Positions 56,285-64,000 of a DNA stretch of 64,000 nt are shown here, one piece after another. Numbering within the stretch: the stretch's first letter is position 1; each line of letters begins with the position of its first letter. A model generated the notes under the pieces. The model saw only the letters and a list, made by a program, of their open reading frames with translations, was not told the DNA's origin and did not search any database. Made by a program: the position numbers and the translations under genes. This DNA is from Marinicella pacifica (GTDB lineage Bacteria > Pseudomonadota > Gammaproteobacteria > Xanthomonadales > Marinicellaceae): NCBI RefSeq assembly GCF_014636635.1, contig NZ_BMEO01000004.1, positions 62,001 to 126,000 of the forward strand. Reading direction: 5' to 3'.

Positions 56285-56752
56285 ATGCAAAAAAAATTTA
56301 TGCAGCGAGCCATTGAATTGGCGCGTGAAGGTATGGATGCCGGGGCCGGTGGGCCGTTTGGTTCGGTGGTGGTCAGGGATGGTGAGATAATCGCTGAGGG
56401 TTACAATGGCGTGACCTCGAATAATGATCCGACCGCCCATGCGGAAGTCACTGCGATTCGTGAAGCCTGTCAAAAACTCGGCACATTTCAGCTCGAAGAT
56501 TGTGAAATATACACCTCTTGTGAACCCTGCCCGATGTGTTTAGGCGCCATTTACTGGGCCCGTCCGAAAGCGGTTTACTATGCCTGCAGCCGTGAAGATG
56601 CCGCGGCCATCGATTTTGATGATCAGTTGATTTATGACGAAATTGACGCCGGCATTGAGAATCGCCAGATACCCTTTAAACAGATTCAGCGTGAAGAAGC
56701 TTTAGGTGTTTTTGACGCCTGGCAGAAGAAAACCGATAAAATTGAGTATTAA
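56285..56752 (+). CDS. Guanine deaminase / nucleoside deaminase
   Basis: The 155-residue cytidine-deaminase-fold enzyme has the zinc motifs HAEVTAIREAC and SCEPCPMCLGAIYWAR. It resembles Bacillus GuaD (156 residues), which converts guanine to xanthine. It differs from TadA in lacking the usual tRNA-binding C-terminus. The next gene starts two bases after its stop. Confidence 0.85.
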   Translation: MQKKFMQRAIELAREGMDAGAGGPFGSVVVRDGEIIAEGYNGVTSNNDPTAHAEVTAIREACQKLGTFQLEDCEIYTSCEPCPMCLGAIYWARPKAVYYACSREDAAAIDFDDQLIYDEIDAGIENRQIPFKQIQREEALGVFDAWQKKTDKIEY

Positions 56753-56753
56753 T

Positions 56754-57335
56754 ATGTCACAACGCACAGCCCATCCACAGGTGATTGAATTTTTACAAAA
56801 CCGCCGTTCAGTGCTGATTAAACACTTAACCGAACCGGGTCCTAATGAGGACGAATTAAACACCATACTAACCATCGCCACGCGGGTCCCGGATCACCGA
56901 AAACTCGAACCCTGGCGCTTACTGGTGATTCGCGGTGAAGGCCGTGCTCAACTGGGTCAGAAACTGGCCGCTATCCGGGCTAAAAAGCATGACCTGATTC
57001 CGCAACAACTGGAAATCGAAGCCAATAATTTTAAACGCGCACCGCTGGTGATTGCGGTGGTGTCTTCACCGCAAGATGGCAATACGCCGGTTGAAGAACA
57101 AACCTGTTCCGGTGCTGTGGTCGCCCAGCATATCAACTTGGCCGCTGCTGCATTGGGCTATGCCAGCCAATGGGTCACCGGCTGGTCTTGTTTGGATAAA
57201 GACGCGCAGAAGACTATGGGACTTGCTGATCATGAATGGATTATTGGTTATGTTTACATCGGCTCGACAGACGATGAACCGGCTGATCGCGCCCGGCCTG
57301 ATTTAAACGATAAAGTGACTTACATAGACAGCTAA
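56754..57335 (+). CDS. Nitroreductase family protein (YdjA-like)
   Basis: This FMN-dependent oxidoreductase of 193 residues has FLQNRRSV near the N-terminus, [25 protein letters not shown] and a central [21 protein letters not shown]. It belongs to the minimal YdjA subgroup and its natural substrate is unknown. Start ATG 56754 is chosen; the frame open from 56706 lies within the deaminase gene. Its stop overlaps the tsaD start. Confidence 0.87.
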   Translation: MSQRTAHPQVIEFLQNRRSVLIKHLTEPGPNEDELNTILTIATRVPDHRKLEPWRLLVIRGEGRAQLGQKLAAIRAKKHDLIPQQLEIEANNFKRAPLVIAVVSSPQDGNTPVEEQTCSGAVVAQHINLAAAALGYASQWVTGWSCLDKDAQKTMGLADHEWIIGYVYIGSTDDEPADRARPDLNDKVTYIDS

Positions 57336-58363
57336 TGATTGTCCTCGGTATTGAATCCTCTTGCGACGAAACCGGAATCGCTTTATATAACAGTGAAACC
57401 GGTGCATTGCTGGCGGATCAATTGTACAGTCAAATTGAATTGCATGCCCAATACGGCGGTGTGGTGCCGGAATTGGCGTCACGCGATCATGTGCGTAAAA
57501 TTGTGCCGTTAATTGAACAGGTCTGTGCAGAAGCGGTTATGACCTTACAAGACATCGATGCGGTGGCCTACACCGCCGGGCCCGGATTGATCGGTGCCCT
57601 ATTGGTGGGTGCCTGTGTCGGTCGCTCAATGGCCTGGGCTCTGGATATACCCAGTGTCGAAATCCATCACATGGAAGGCCATCTATTAGCACCTTTACTG
57701 GCCGATGATAAACCTGAATTCCCATTCTTATGTTTACTGGTCTCAGGCGGCCATACTTTGTTAGTGGATGTACAAGGCCTGGGTGATTATACAATTCTCG
57801 GTGACACTTTGGATGATGCCGCGGGAGAAGCCTTTGATAAAACCGCCAAAATGCTCGGCTTGCCCTACCCCGGTGGCCGCTATATTGCTGAATTGGCCGA
57901 ACACGGTGATGTTACGCGCTTTAAATTCCCGCGCCCGATGATGAACCGGCCGGGTCTGGATTTTAGTTTCTCAGGACTCAAAACCTTTACCCGGTTGACC
58001 TGGGAAGACAACCAGGATGATGACGATATTGAACAATTAAAAGCCGATATTGCCGCTTGTTTCCAGGACGCCGTGGTCGATACCCTGACCAAAAAATGCC
58101 TGCGTGCAATTAAACAAACCGGCCACACGTCGCTGGTGATTTCCGGCGGCGTCAGCGCCAACCTGCAACTCCGGGAAACCCTGAAAAAAATGGGCCAAAA
58201 ACATCACTTCAAATCCTACTTCCCGGATCTTAAATACTGCACCGACAACGGCGCCATGATTGCCATCGCCGGCGCCATGCGTTTAGAACAAAATATCCCC
58301 GAAAAAGAAACCGCGATACGCGCCCAGCCGCGCTGGAGTTTAGAGCAATTAAGCCCGCCATAA
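57335..58363 (+). CDS. tsaD: tRNA threonylcarbamoyladenosine synthase subunit TsaD
   Basis: The 342-residue ASKHA-fold protein starts [12 protein letters not shown] and has the metal site HHMEGH near 110-115, SGGHTLLV and the C-terminal [14 protein letters not shown]. With TsaB and TsaE it transfers threonylcarbamoyl to A37 of ANN-decoding tRNAs. It is essential in most bacteria. Length equals the family norm. Confidence 0.97.
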   Translation: MIVLGIESSCDETGIALYNSETGALLADQLYSQIELHAQYGGVVPELASRDHVRKIVPLIEQVCAEAVMTLQDIDAVAYTAGPGLIGALLVGACVGRSMAWALDIPSVEIHHMEGHLLAPLLADDKPEFPFLCLLVSGGHTLLVDVQGLGDYTILGDTLDDAAGEAFDKTAKMLGLPYPGGRYIAELAEHGDVTRFKFPRPMMNRPGLDFSFSGLKTFTRLTWEDNQDDDDIEQLKADIAACFQDAVVDTLTKKCLRAIKQTGHTSLVISGGVSANLQLRETLKKMGQKHHFKSYFPDLKYCTDNGAMIAIAGAMRLEQNIPEKETAIRAQPRWSLEQLSPP

Positions 58364-58369
58364 TTATTA

Positions 58370-58663
58370 TTACAGCGCGCTCAGTTCAACTTTGTGAACA
58401 TCATCCAATCGTATTTCCTTTCGAATTATCCAAAGATCATAAGCTTGTTGCATGGCCAGCCAGCTTTCAGGACTGCGCCCCAAAGCTTTTGATAATCGCA
58501 ATGCCATTTCAGGACTGATTCCACTTTGTCCTTTTAATATCCGATTTAATGTTGAAGCCGCCACATCCAATTGCTTCGCTAAATAACGACAACTTAATCC
58601 ATATGGATCCATATAGGTGGCTTTAATAAATTCTCCGGGGTGTGGTGGGTTATGCATAGACAT
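58370..58663 (-). CDS. higA: HigA-type antitoxin (XRE/VapI family)
   Basis: The protein of 97 residues begins MSMHNPPHPGEFIKATY and carries the helix-turn-helix YLAKQLDVAASTLNRILKGQSGISPEMALRLSKALG followed by SPESWLAMQQAYDLW, the HigA/VapI signature. The ATG at 58663 overlaps the stop of the damaged higB by one base, which gives the natural start. The antitoxin looks intact although its toxin is not. Confidence 0.9.
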   Translation of the reverse strand: MSMHNPPHPGEFIKATYMDPYGLSCRYLAKQLDVAASTLNRILKGQSGISPEMALRLSKALGRSPESWLAMQQAYDLWIIRKEIRLDDVHKVELSAL

Positions 58664-58876
58664 CAGTGGCAATCCTCATAATTGACTTTATAGACGTGCC
58701 CATCATTAAACGCAAAGGTTAACCGCCAATTCCCACTAACAACCACAGACCTGATAGTTGACCTATTAAGGGATGTAAACGATAGCCAGGGATATTTAAG
58801 TCATCAATACTATGGGCTGAATCCAAAGCCGCTAACTGCATGCGCAATCGTCTACTTTAGTGTATTGCGCAAAACG
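58663..58876 (-). pseudogene. higB: Frameshifted higB toxin remnant
   Basis: On the minus strand the first part reads SRRLRMQLAALDSAHSI then DDLNIPGYRLHPL, matching the HigB core, in one frame. Past about 58755-58775 the match continues in another frame as SVVVSGNWRLTFAFNDGHVY then KVNYEDCH and a stop at 58663. A TAA (58859-58857) interrupts the N-terminal part, and no start codon or N-terminal MI-x-SF-like block is seen. A perfect inverted repeat GCGCAAT/ATTGCGC (58842-58870) sits at the damaged end. Confidence 0.85.
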
Positions 58877-58993
58877 AGTCTATTGTTAATCAGTATTTTT
58901 TAATCGGCTGAATCAAATTAAGTCTTACTAAGTATGAATTGACTTTATAACCACCGCTTAATACACTGGTTTAAATTCAGTGCCTTAGAACAA

Positions 58994-60160
58994 ATGATAA
59001 AAACAATCTATATAATCTTGCTCCTACTCTTTAGCCAATGGGTGACGGCTAAAGTTGCTTATTTGCCGTTGATAGAACCTGATGTGTTTTATCCAAAGGA
59101 AACAGCATTAATGGCAATGGATTTAGATTCAGGCCAAATTTTAGATCGTGTTGAAATAGGTGATGGCACAAAATCTGTCTTTGTTGATGACACCGGAAAA
59201 CAGCTTTATGTGGCTATTAAATATGAAAAAAGAATTGTCCGTTTAGATACGTCCACGCTCAAAATTGTGGAACAATGGAATAACCTGCCCTCATACCCCG
59301 ATAAAATCATACTCAGTGAAGATAATAAAAAACTGTATTTTATTCAGCTGAATGTGGGAACTGGTATTAATGATCTGTACCAAATTGACCTAAATAACAA
59401 TCAAATTAGCTCAGTTATAAATTTCTCCAATTCTGCTATCATTAAAGTTATATATAGCAACAATTTAAAATATTTGACTCTTTTGGTTGAAAACCATATC
59501 AATGATGAATTCAGCATACACACTTATTCAAGTAATGATTTATCCTTAAAATACTCAAGTAATCTGACAAATTATTTGCCCATAGACATGATAGACAACG
59601 AGGGTGAGAATTTTTATTATGGAGATAATAATCAGTCTCAATTTATCTCAAGAAAACTAAGTGATATCTCAATAAACTGGTCTTATTCCTATTCGGGCGA
59701 AACTGCTTATTTTTCACCTTATGAGAAAGACAGCTCTACCTTAATTGTTAATGGCACTATAAATAATTATATGATTAACAAACAAACGGGCTCTGGTACC
59801 GCCTTAACCAGCGATGGCGCACAAATTAATCTTTTTGGTCATTTTGAGCATTTAAAATTGGATTCTCTTATTTTGATCAACTATCCAGAAATATTTTGTA
59901 TTACTGGAATGTGCCACTTAACCTCAAAACTAAACATTTCAAAAGTTAATCTTATCAATAATTCCAATGAAGTCATTTACCAGTCGCAAAATTATTTAGG
60001 CAGCAACCCTATAGGTCGCTTTGTCGGTGAGAATTTTTATCGCGGCACAGCTGTTCAACAAGTACCTGTTTTAAGTCATTTGGGTTTGTTCTTGTTATTA
60101 GGTGGTTTTATTTACTTGGTTTCATTGAGAAATATAGGTCTGAAAACTAAAAATGAATAA
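58994..60160 (+). CDS. Secreted beta-propeller-like protein with an IPTL-CTERM-like tail
   Basis: The 388-residue protein has a signal peptide (about 1-19) and then strand-rich repeats resembling YVTN-type propeller blades (SVFVDDTGKQLYVAIKYEKRI, ILSEDNKKLYFIQ). The C-terminus has VPVLSHLGLFLLLGGF, a hydrophobic helix and basic residues (RNIGLKTK). That tail resembles IPTL-CTERM/PEP-CTERM sorting signals cut by exosortase-type enzymes. The gene is AT-rich and isolated, and its function is unknown. Confidence 0.65.
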   Translation: MIKTIYIILLLLFSQWVTAKVAYLPLIEPDVFYPKETALMAMDLDSGQILDRVEIGDGTKSVFVDDTGKQLYVAIKYEKRIVRLDTSTLKIVEQWNNLPSYPDKIILSEDNKKLYFIQLNVGTGINDLYQIDLNNNQISSVINFSNSAIIKVIYSNNLKYLTLLVENHINDEFSIHTYSSNDLSLKYSSNLTNYLPIDMIDNEGENFYYGDNNQSQFISRKLSDISINWSYSYSGETAYFSPYEKDSSTLIVNGTINNYMINKQTGSGTALTSDGAQINLFGHFEHLKLDSLILINYPEIFCITGMCHLTSKLNISKVNLINNSNEVIYQSQNYLGSNPIGRFVGENFYRGTAVQQVPVLSHLGLFLLLGGFIYLVSLRNIGLKTKNE

Positions 60161-60358
60161 TGGCTATTATTCAAAAATATTTCAGACTTTAAGTGTATTC
60201 AGACTTTAAAAATGTATGCCTGGCATCAATCTCTGATCCCGTCTCGATTCTACCCTACACTTCCCTGTGAGGGTCATCAACAGTAGGGCCTTTGAGCAGT
60301 CCAAGTACATCGCTTGTTAGAACATTCATCCTCTGTCTTCCGTCTTCTGTCCTCTGGC
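60161..60358. other. Intergenic region between convergent genes
   Basis: No gene is supported. The only structure seen is a direct repeat TTCAGACTTTAA (about 60180-60208) and a C/T-rich stretch of repeated TCCTCTGTCTTCCGTCTTC near 60330-60355. Confidence 0.45.
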
Positions 60359-61129
60359 TCACTGCGCCGTCCAGCCCCCATCAAGCGCAATCGCCTGAGC
60401 CGTTATATTTCGTGCTGCAGGTGAAATCAAAAACGCGGCGGTGCCGGCCAGTTCTTCGACGCTGACGAATTGTTTTTTTGGCATGTGTTTGAGCATGATT
60501 TTTTCGACGACCTCATCTTCGCTGATACCGTGGGCTTTCGCCTGTTGGCTGATCTGGTCGCGCACCATGGCGGTATCCACATAGCCGGGGCATAAGGTGT
60601 TAATGGTGATATCAAAGTCTGCGACTTCTAAAGCCAGGGTTTTCGCCAGGCCTAACAGGCCGTGTTTAGCGGAAATATAGGCTGACTTATAGGCCGAAGC
60701 CACCAATGAATGAACCGAGCCGATGTTAATAATGCGGCCAAAATTATTGGCTTTCATACTCGGTAACACCGCCTGTGTGGTCATGGCCGGGCCCATCAAC
60801 ATGACATTAATCAGTTGTTGCCATTTTTCGCGGGGGAATTCTTCAAGTGGTGAGACATATTGAATACCGGCGTTATTAACCAAAACATCGATGCCCTTGT
60901 TTTCGGCCCGGGCTTTTAAGGCCGTTAAGTGGTTATCATTGCAGACATCCAATTGCATAATGTCCACATCAAGCCCTTGTTGCTTAAGCTGCTGTTGGGT
61001 TTCGGTGAGCGAATCCAGATTGTAATCGCTGAGGATAACTTGATTCTCCTTCGCCAAATGACGTCCTATGGCCAAACCAATGCCGCCGCTGGCACCGGTA
61101 ATTAAAACCTGCTTGGCTTTTTTATTCAT
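60359..61129 (-). CDS. 3-hydroxybutyrate dehydrogenase
   Basis: The 256-residue short-chain dehydrogenase has the nucleotide motif TGASGGIGLAIG, NNAGIQ and the catalytic YISAKHG (Tyr and Lys) after a Ser in IGSVHS. The HSLVAS region and C-terminal GGWTAQ fit bacterial D-3-hydroxybutyrate dehydrogenases, which oxidise 3-hydroxybutyrate to acetoacetate with NAD. It overlaps the end of the oligomer hydrolase gene, so the two act in sequence. Confidence 0.9.
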   Translation of the reverse strand: MNKKAKQVLITGASGGIGLAIGRHLAKENQVILSDYNLDSLTETQQQLKQQGLDVDIMQLDVCNDNHLTALKARAENKGIDVLVNNAGIQYVSPLEEFPREKWQQLINVMLMGPAMTTQAVLPSMKANNFGRIINIGSVHSLVASAYKSAYISAKHGLLGLAKTLALEVADFDITINTLCPGYVDTAMVRDQISQQAKAHGISEDEVVEKIMLKHMPKKQFVSVEELAGTAAFLISPAARNITAQAIALDGGWTAQ

Positions 61130-63086
61130 GGTTCAAGTACTCCAAAACATCATGATTCGCTTCAATTAAATCGGTAGGTTGTGCACTTATTGGCGGTATA
61201 TTTTCAGCTGATAACGGCGCTAATTCTGTGTCTTTCATTAGTCGCACTTGTGTGGATACATATTGACTGGGCGGCAAGGGTTGTTGATTTTTCAAATACG
61301 CCCACATCATATCCAAAGCCTGCTCAAGGTAGGGATGCATCGGCACAAACTGCGCGTTAAAGCCGGGATAGGCTAAGAAGGCATCGAAATGCTGAACATT
61401 TTCAATCTCATAAAAACGCAGGTTTTTGTTGGCATTTCGGGCACTCTGGTTTTTTGTGAAGTAGGCTCGCGAGGCGTGATTAATGGCCACGGTGCCATCT
61501 GCCGTACCATGTAAAATAATCGTGGGTGTTTGATCTAAGTCACCATCCACCTGAATCGCTTTAATCGCAGACGCCATCTCTTGTGAACGGGCTTTGTTAT
61601 AAAGACATTGTTGTGCTGCAAAACCAAAATTCGGGTGCATCATCAGGCGTTTATCCGGCTCACCATCGGCATTTATACCGGCCACTTCAACGCCATTGCT
61701 TGGCGCAATACCATTGCCTTTGGCGAACATGGTTTTTATTTCTTTTTCGGTTAATGCCCGGGCCTGGCCCATTTGTGTCATACCGGAAAAGACCACGCCG
61801 CAGAGCTGATCTTCGGGCTTGGTCTGTAAATAGCTATTGACGTATGTATGCCCAATACCGGCCCACATATGACTTAAGGTATTAATTTGTGCCATGGCCA
61901 AAGCTTCTGTTGTGATTCCGGCTTGTAGGAGTTTATCCATGGCGGCTGCCGGTAAGTCTGTGTCACCTGCAGGCAATAAACCGGATGTTTGCAATACCAG
62001 GCAACGCTGCATCAACCAGGGTTGAATCAAGGCGGTATTGGCTTTAAAAGGTGCATTGTTTAAAGATGGATGTAAAGCCGCACAAGGCTCATATACGCCT
62101 AACAGTGTGCCTAATTCAATCAGACTTAGGGTGTCAATGCTTTGACTGTGGCCATTTTTCTTAAGCTGATAGCGGTAATCCATATTTAATTGCGGTTCAG
62201 CCGCCACCACCGCATCAATCAAACCATCTTTATCTATTTCTGCGGCGCTAAGCACGGCCCCACCGCCATTGGAAATACTGGCTGCCATGACGGTCACATT
62301 GTCTTTATTGAGTTCGTCATCGACCTCTGATGTTAAAACCACTAAACCATAACGCGTCGCATCCAGGACAAATTCACCCCAATACTGCTCAGGATGAACG
62401 CCGGAAAAAGGCTGTTTTTGAATCACTTGCGGACCATTCACCTGAGGTAAGCGCGTGGCTTCTGCCAACGGATCCTCCGCATCCACCAAGGTGCCATCAA
62501 TGGCATAAACCTGTTCACCGTCGATTGCCATCTGCGTGCCGGTGCCTTTATCGGTATAAACCACGGCACAATTGTTCATTAACCCCCAGGTTCCGGTGGT
62601 GGCAACCGAGCCCAGGACATGGCGCGAGCCACTGGATGGCGCCACCAACAGGCATGGGGTTTCCGCATCAAAAGACTCTGGAATCTGTACCACGATGGTG
62701 TGATAAGCATTATCTGCAACGCTGCGTTGTTGCCAGTACTCTGTCCCGGCTATGGCCTTTGTGTTTTCATTAAAACCATAGATTCGGCCAAAACCACCGG
62801 CATCAGTTAAATCGTTTAACGCTTTAAACTGATGGTAATAGGCCGACCGTCTTAACTCAGTCGCGGTTGGATTTTCGCTGATTTCCGGACCAGTGGCAGC
62901 CCGCAATTGCGCCAATGATAAACCAGCGGTCAGCAAATCATCGCTTTGACCATCGTAATAGACTTTTTTCAGGTATAACGGTGAACCGTCATCCACTGAC
63001 TCATTCGTCGGTTGATGAACGGACGTCTGACAAGCTGTCAGTAGTAAAGAAGTAAACAGAATAATAAGGCAGGTTTTCATCACCAT
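61122..63086 (-). CDS. D-(-)-3-hydroxybutyrate oligomer hydrolase
   Basis: The 654-residue protein has a lipoprotein-like signal with LLLTACQ, then the large serine-hydrolase domain of 3HB-oligomer hydrolases with nucleophile candidate in ASISNGGGAVLSAAE and conserved HLGSVA-like and MRYHGTADGTVA-like segments (IILHGTADGTVAINHAS). Such enzymes cleave short poly-3-hydroxybutyrate chains to monomer. The lipoprotein signal suggests an envelope location rather than the granule. The dehydrogenase follows with overlap. Confidence 0.88.
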   Translation of the reverse strand: MVMKTCLIILFTSLLLTACQTSVHQPTNESVDDGSPLYLKKVYYDGQSDDLLTAGLSLAQLRAATGPEISENPTATELRRSAYYHQFKALNDLTDAGGFGRIYGFNENTKAIAGTEYWQQRSVADNAYHTIVVQIPESFDAETPCLLVAPSSGSRHVLGSVATTGTWGLMNNCAVVYTDKGTGTQMAIDGEQVYAIDGTLVDAEDPLAEATRLPQVNGPQVIQKQPFSGVHPEQYWGEFVLDATRYGLVVLTSEVDDELNKDNVTVMAASISNGGGAVLSAAEIDKDGLIDAVVAAEPQLNMDYRYQLKKNGHSQSIDTLSLIELGTLLGVYEPCAALHPSLNNAPFKANTALIQPWLMQRCLVLQTSGLLPAGDTDLPAAAMDKLLQAGITTEALAMAQINTLSHMWAGIGHTYVNSYLQTKPEDQLCGVVFSGMTQMGQARALTEKEIKTMFAKGNGIAPSNGVEVAGINADGEPDKRLMMHPNFGFAAQQCLYNKARSQEMASAIKAIQVDGDLDQTPTIILHGTADGTVAINHASRAYFTKNQSARNANKNLRFYEIENVQHFDAFLAYPGFNAQFVPMHPYLEQALDMMWAYLKNQQPLPPSQYVSTQVRLMKDTELAPLSAENIPPISAQPTDLIEANHDVLEYLNHE

Positions 63087-63111
63087 TTCCTCGAATAAAA
63101 ATAAAAAGTGT

Positions 63112-63139
63112 GGACGCCGTTACCTGAGTAACGACGTCC
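63112..63139 (-). terminator. Intrinsic terminator after the right-edge receptor
   Basis: On the minus strand GGACGTCGTTAC pairs with GTAACGGCGTCC (one G-T wobble) around TCAG, followed by acacTTTTTATTTTT. It separates the receptor from the hydrolase-dehydrogenase pair. Confidence 0.85.
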
Positions 63140-63220
63140 AAGAGAGGAAGAACAATTATTTAGGCCTGACATGAGTCACGTGAATTAATTGCAAGCACAT
63201 TTCATGCCGGGCCGGATATT

Positions 63221-64000
63221 TTAAAAGCGGTAATTTAACGCCACATACCAGGTTCGAGGTGCGCCGTAGTAAGCGGTCTGGATATTACCCACACTGGCGA
63301 ATTCCTGCGCATCGACTTTATAAACCTCGTCGGTTAAGTTCTTACCGCCGGCACGAATTGACCAGCGCGGATCGGCGAAGTCATAAGCGACATAGGCATT
63401 GGTTAACCAGTACTGGTCTTGTGACAACACATCACGATTATCCACCGATAAATACATGTCGTCAGTAAAGCTGGCATTGGCACCAAAACGCAAGGTAGCG
63501 CCACCATCTAAATACATGTTGTGATTAAAGCCCAACCGGAAGGTCCACTCAGGTGAAAAGGGTGGGGTATCTTCTGAACGGTCTTGATCCGGATAACGGA
63601 AGTCAAAGAATTCTTTGTATTCAGCATCCAGATAACCCAAGGAAGTATAAATTGTGGTTCCGGCAGACAACAGGTACGTCATTTCTAACTCAGCACCTTT
63701 AATATCCAGTTCAGCGGCATTAATCACCGGAAAGCTGGAAATATCTTCGGCTACTCGTGCCTGAAAGTCTTCGTAATCACTGCTGAAAACGGCCCAGTTG
63801 GCGCGTAAACGATTATTCATAAACATCGATTTACCACCGATTTCATAGGTCCAAACTGTTTCCGGATCAAAAGAACTGACATCGGTCGCTGCATTGGCTC
63901 GACCATTAAAGCCACCGGATTTAAAGCCTTTGGAGACACTGCCGTAGATCATGTGATTATCGTTGAAACTATAATCAACCGACACATGGGGCGTCACATC
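63221..64000 (-). CDS. TonB-dependent receptor, C-terminal part (N-terminus beyond right edge)
   Basis: About 260 residues of the receptor barrel are visible, with repeated strand pairs (SYDYE-type loops, FGANASFTDDMYLSVD) and the terminal WYVALNYRF ending in Phe. SKGFKSGGFNGRANA is a typical mid-barrel block. It is upstream of the 3-hydroxybutyrate oligomer hydrolase on the same strand, which makes hydroxybutyrate oligomers a plausible ligand (inference); the terminator between them argues against one transcript. Confidence 0.9.
   Translation of the reverse strand, partial: DVTPHVSVDYSFNDNHMIYGSVSKGFKSGGFNGRANAATDVSSFDPETVWTYEIGGKSMFMNNRLRANWAVFSSDYEDFQARVAEDISSFPVINAAELDIKGAELEMTYLLSAGTTIYTSLGYLDAEYKEFFDFRYPDQDRSEDTPPFSPEWTFRLGFNHNMYLDGGATLRFGANASFTDDMYLSVDNRDVLSQDQYWLTNAYVAYDFADPRWSIRAGGKNLTDEVYKVDAQEFASVGNIQTAYYGAPRTWYVALNYRF

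Overview
The window looks like a chromosomal segment of a free-living, probably marine gammaproteobacterium of moderate GC content, plausibly near Marinicella or other deep-branching Xanthomonadales-like lineages. Supporting signs are the xerD-dsbC pairing, the lptF/lptG-RDD-pepA-valS neighbourhood, a TonB2/TtpC-type energy-transduction operon, several TonB-dependent receptors, an S1 protease with PKD and C-terminal repeat modules, and an IPTL-CTERM-like tail. The genus is inference; the class is well supported by gene content and order. No phage, integrase island, insertion sequence or CRISPR array was seen.

Layout. 1-2741: 5' two-thirds of purL, running off the left edge. 2801-10368, all minus strand: two tandem DsbC-type isomerases, xerD, then the six-gene TonB2 cluster (DUF3450, TtpC-like ExbB, ExbB, ExbD, TonB, TPR). 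10620-17633: RDD membrane protein, lptG/lptF, pepA, valS. 17787-22751: a tightly overlapping operon with a periplasmic cyclophilin, an Mla-type lipid transporter (STAS, permease, ATPase, MCE, lipoprotein), a small unknown protein and a small outer-membrane barrel. 22776-24311: yicC-gmk. 24358-28330: an AT-rich lipoprotein and methyltransferase, then a large TonB-dependent receptor. 28815-36475: rarD, an esterase-OsmC fusion, dtd-miaA-mutL, argS. 36468-41335: SPOR protein, secreted S1 protease, LpxL-type acyltransferase.

41336-42097 is a 760-base gene-free interval that holds the most interesting object in the window: on the minus strand, a candidate Csr/Rsm-type regulatory RNA. It has about ten GGA motifs, a hairpin loop reading exactly ACGGA, a strong terminator and a GacA/UvrY-like box upstream. 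It lies downstream of clpB, which itself has a textbook sigma-32 promoter.

44804-51309: a GMC oxidoreductase and a split Opp-type ABC importer interrupted by an MscS channel gene. 51352-55258: a thiamin salvage operon under a TPP riboswitch (receptor, YkoF-like binding protein, PnuT permease, kinase). 55371-56213: tRNA-Leu(CAG) and a toxin-antitoxin pair. 56285-58363: guanine deaminase, nitroreductase, tsaD. 58370-60160: an intact HigA antitoxin behind a frameshifted higB, and a surface-anchored-looking beta-propeller protein. 60359-64000: a 3-hydroxybutyrate oligomer utilisation cluster (dehydrogenase, oligomer hydrolase, TonB-dependent receptor cut by the right edge).

The genes suggest a heterotroph that takes up large or scarce solutes (hydroxybutyrate oligomers, thiamin, peptides) through TonB-driven receptors. 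No metabolic or regulatory claim beyond family assignment has been tested.
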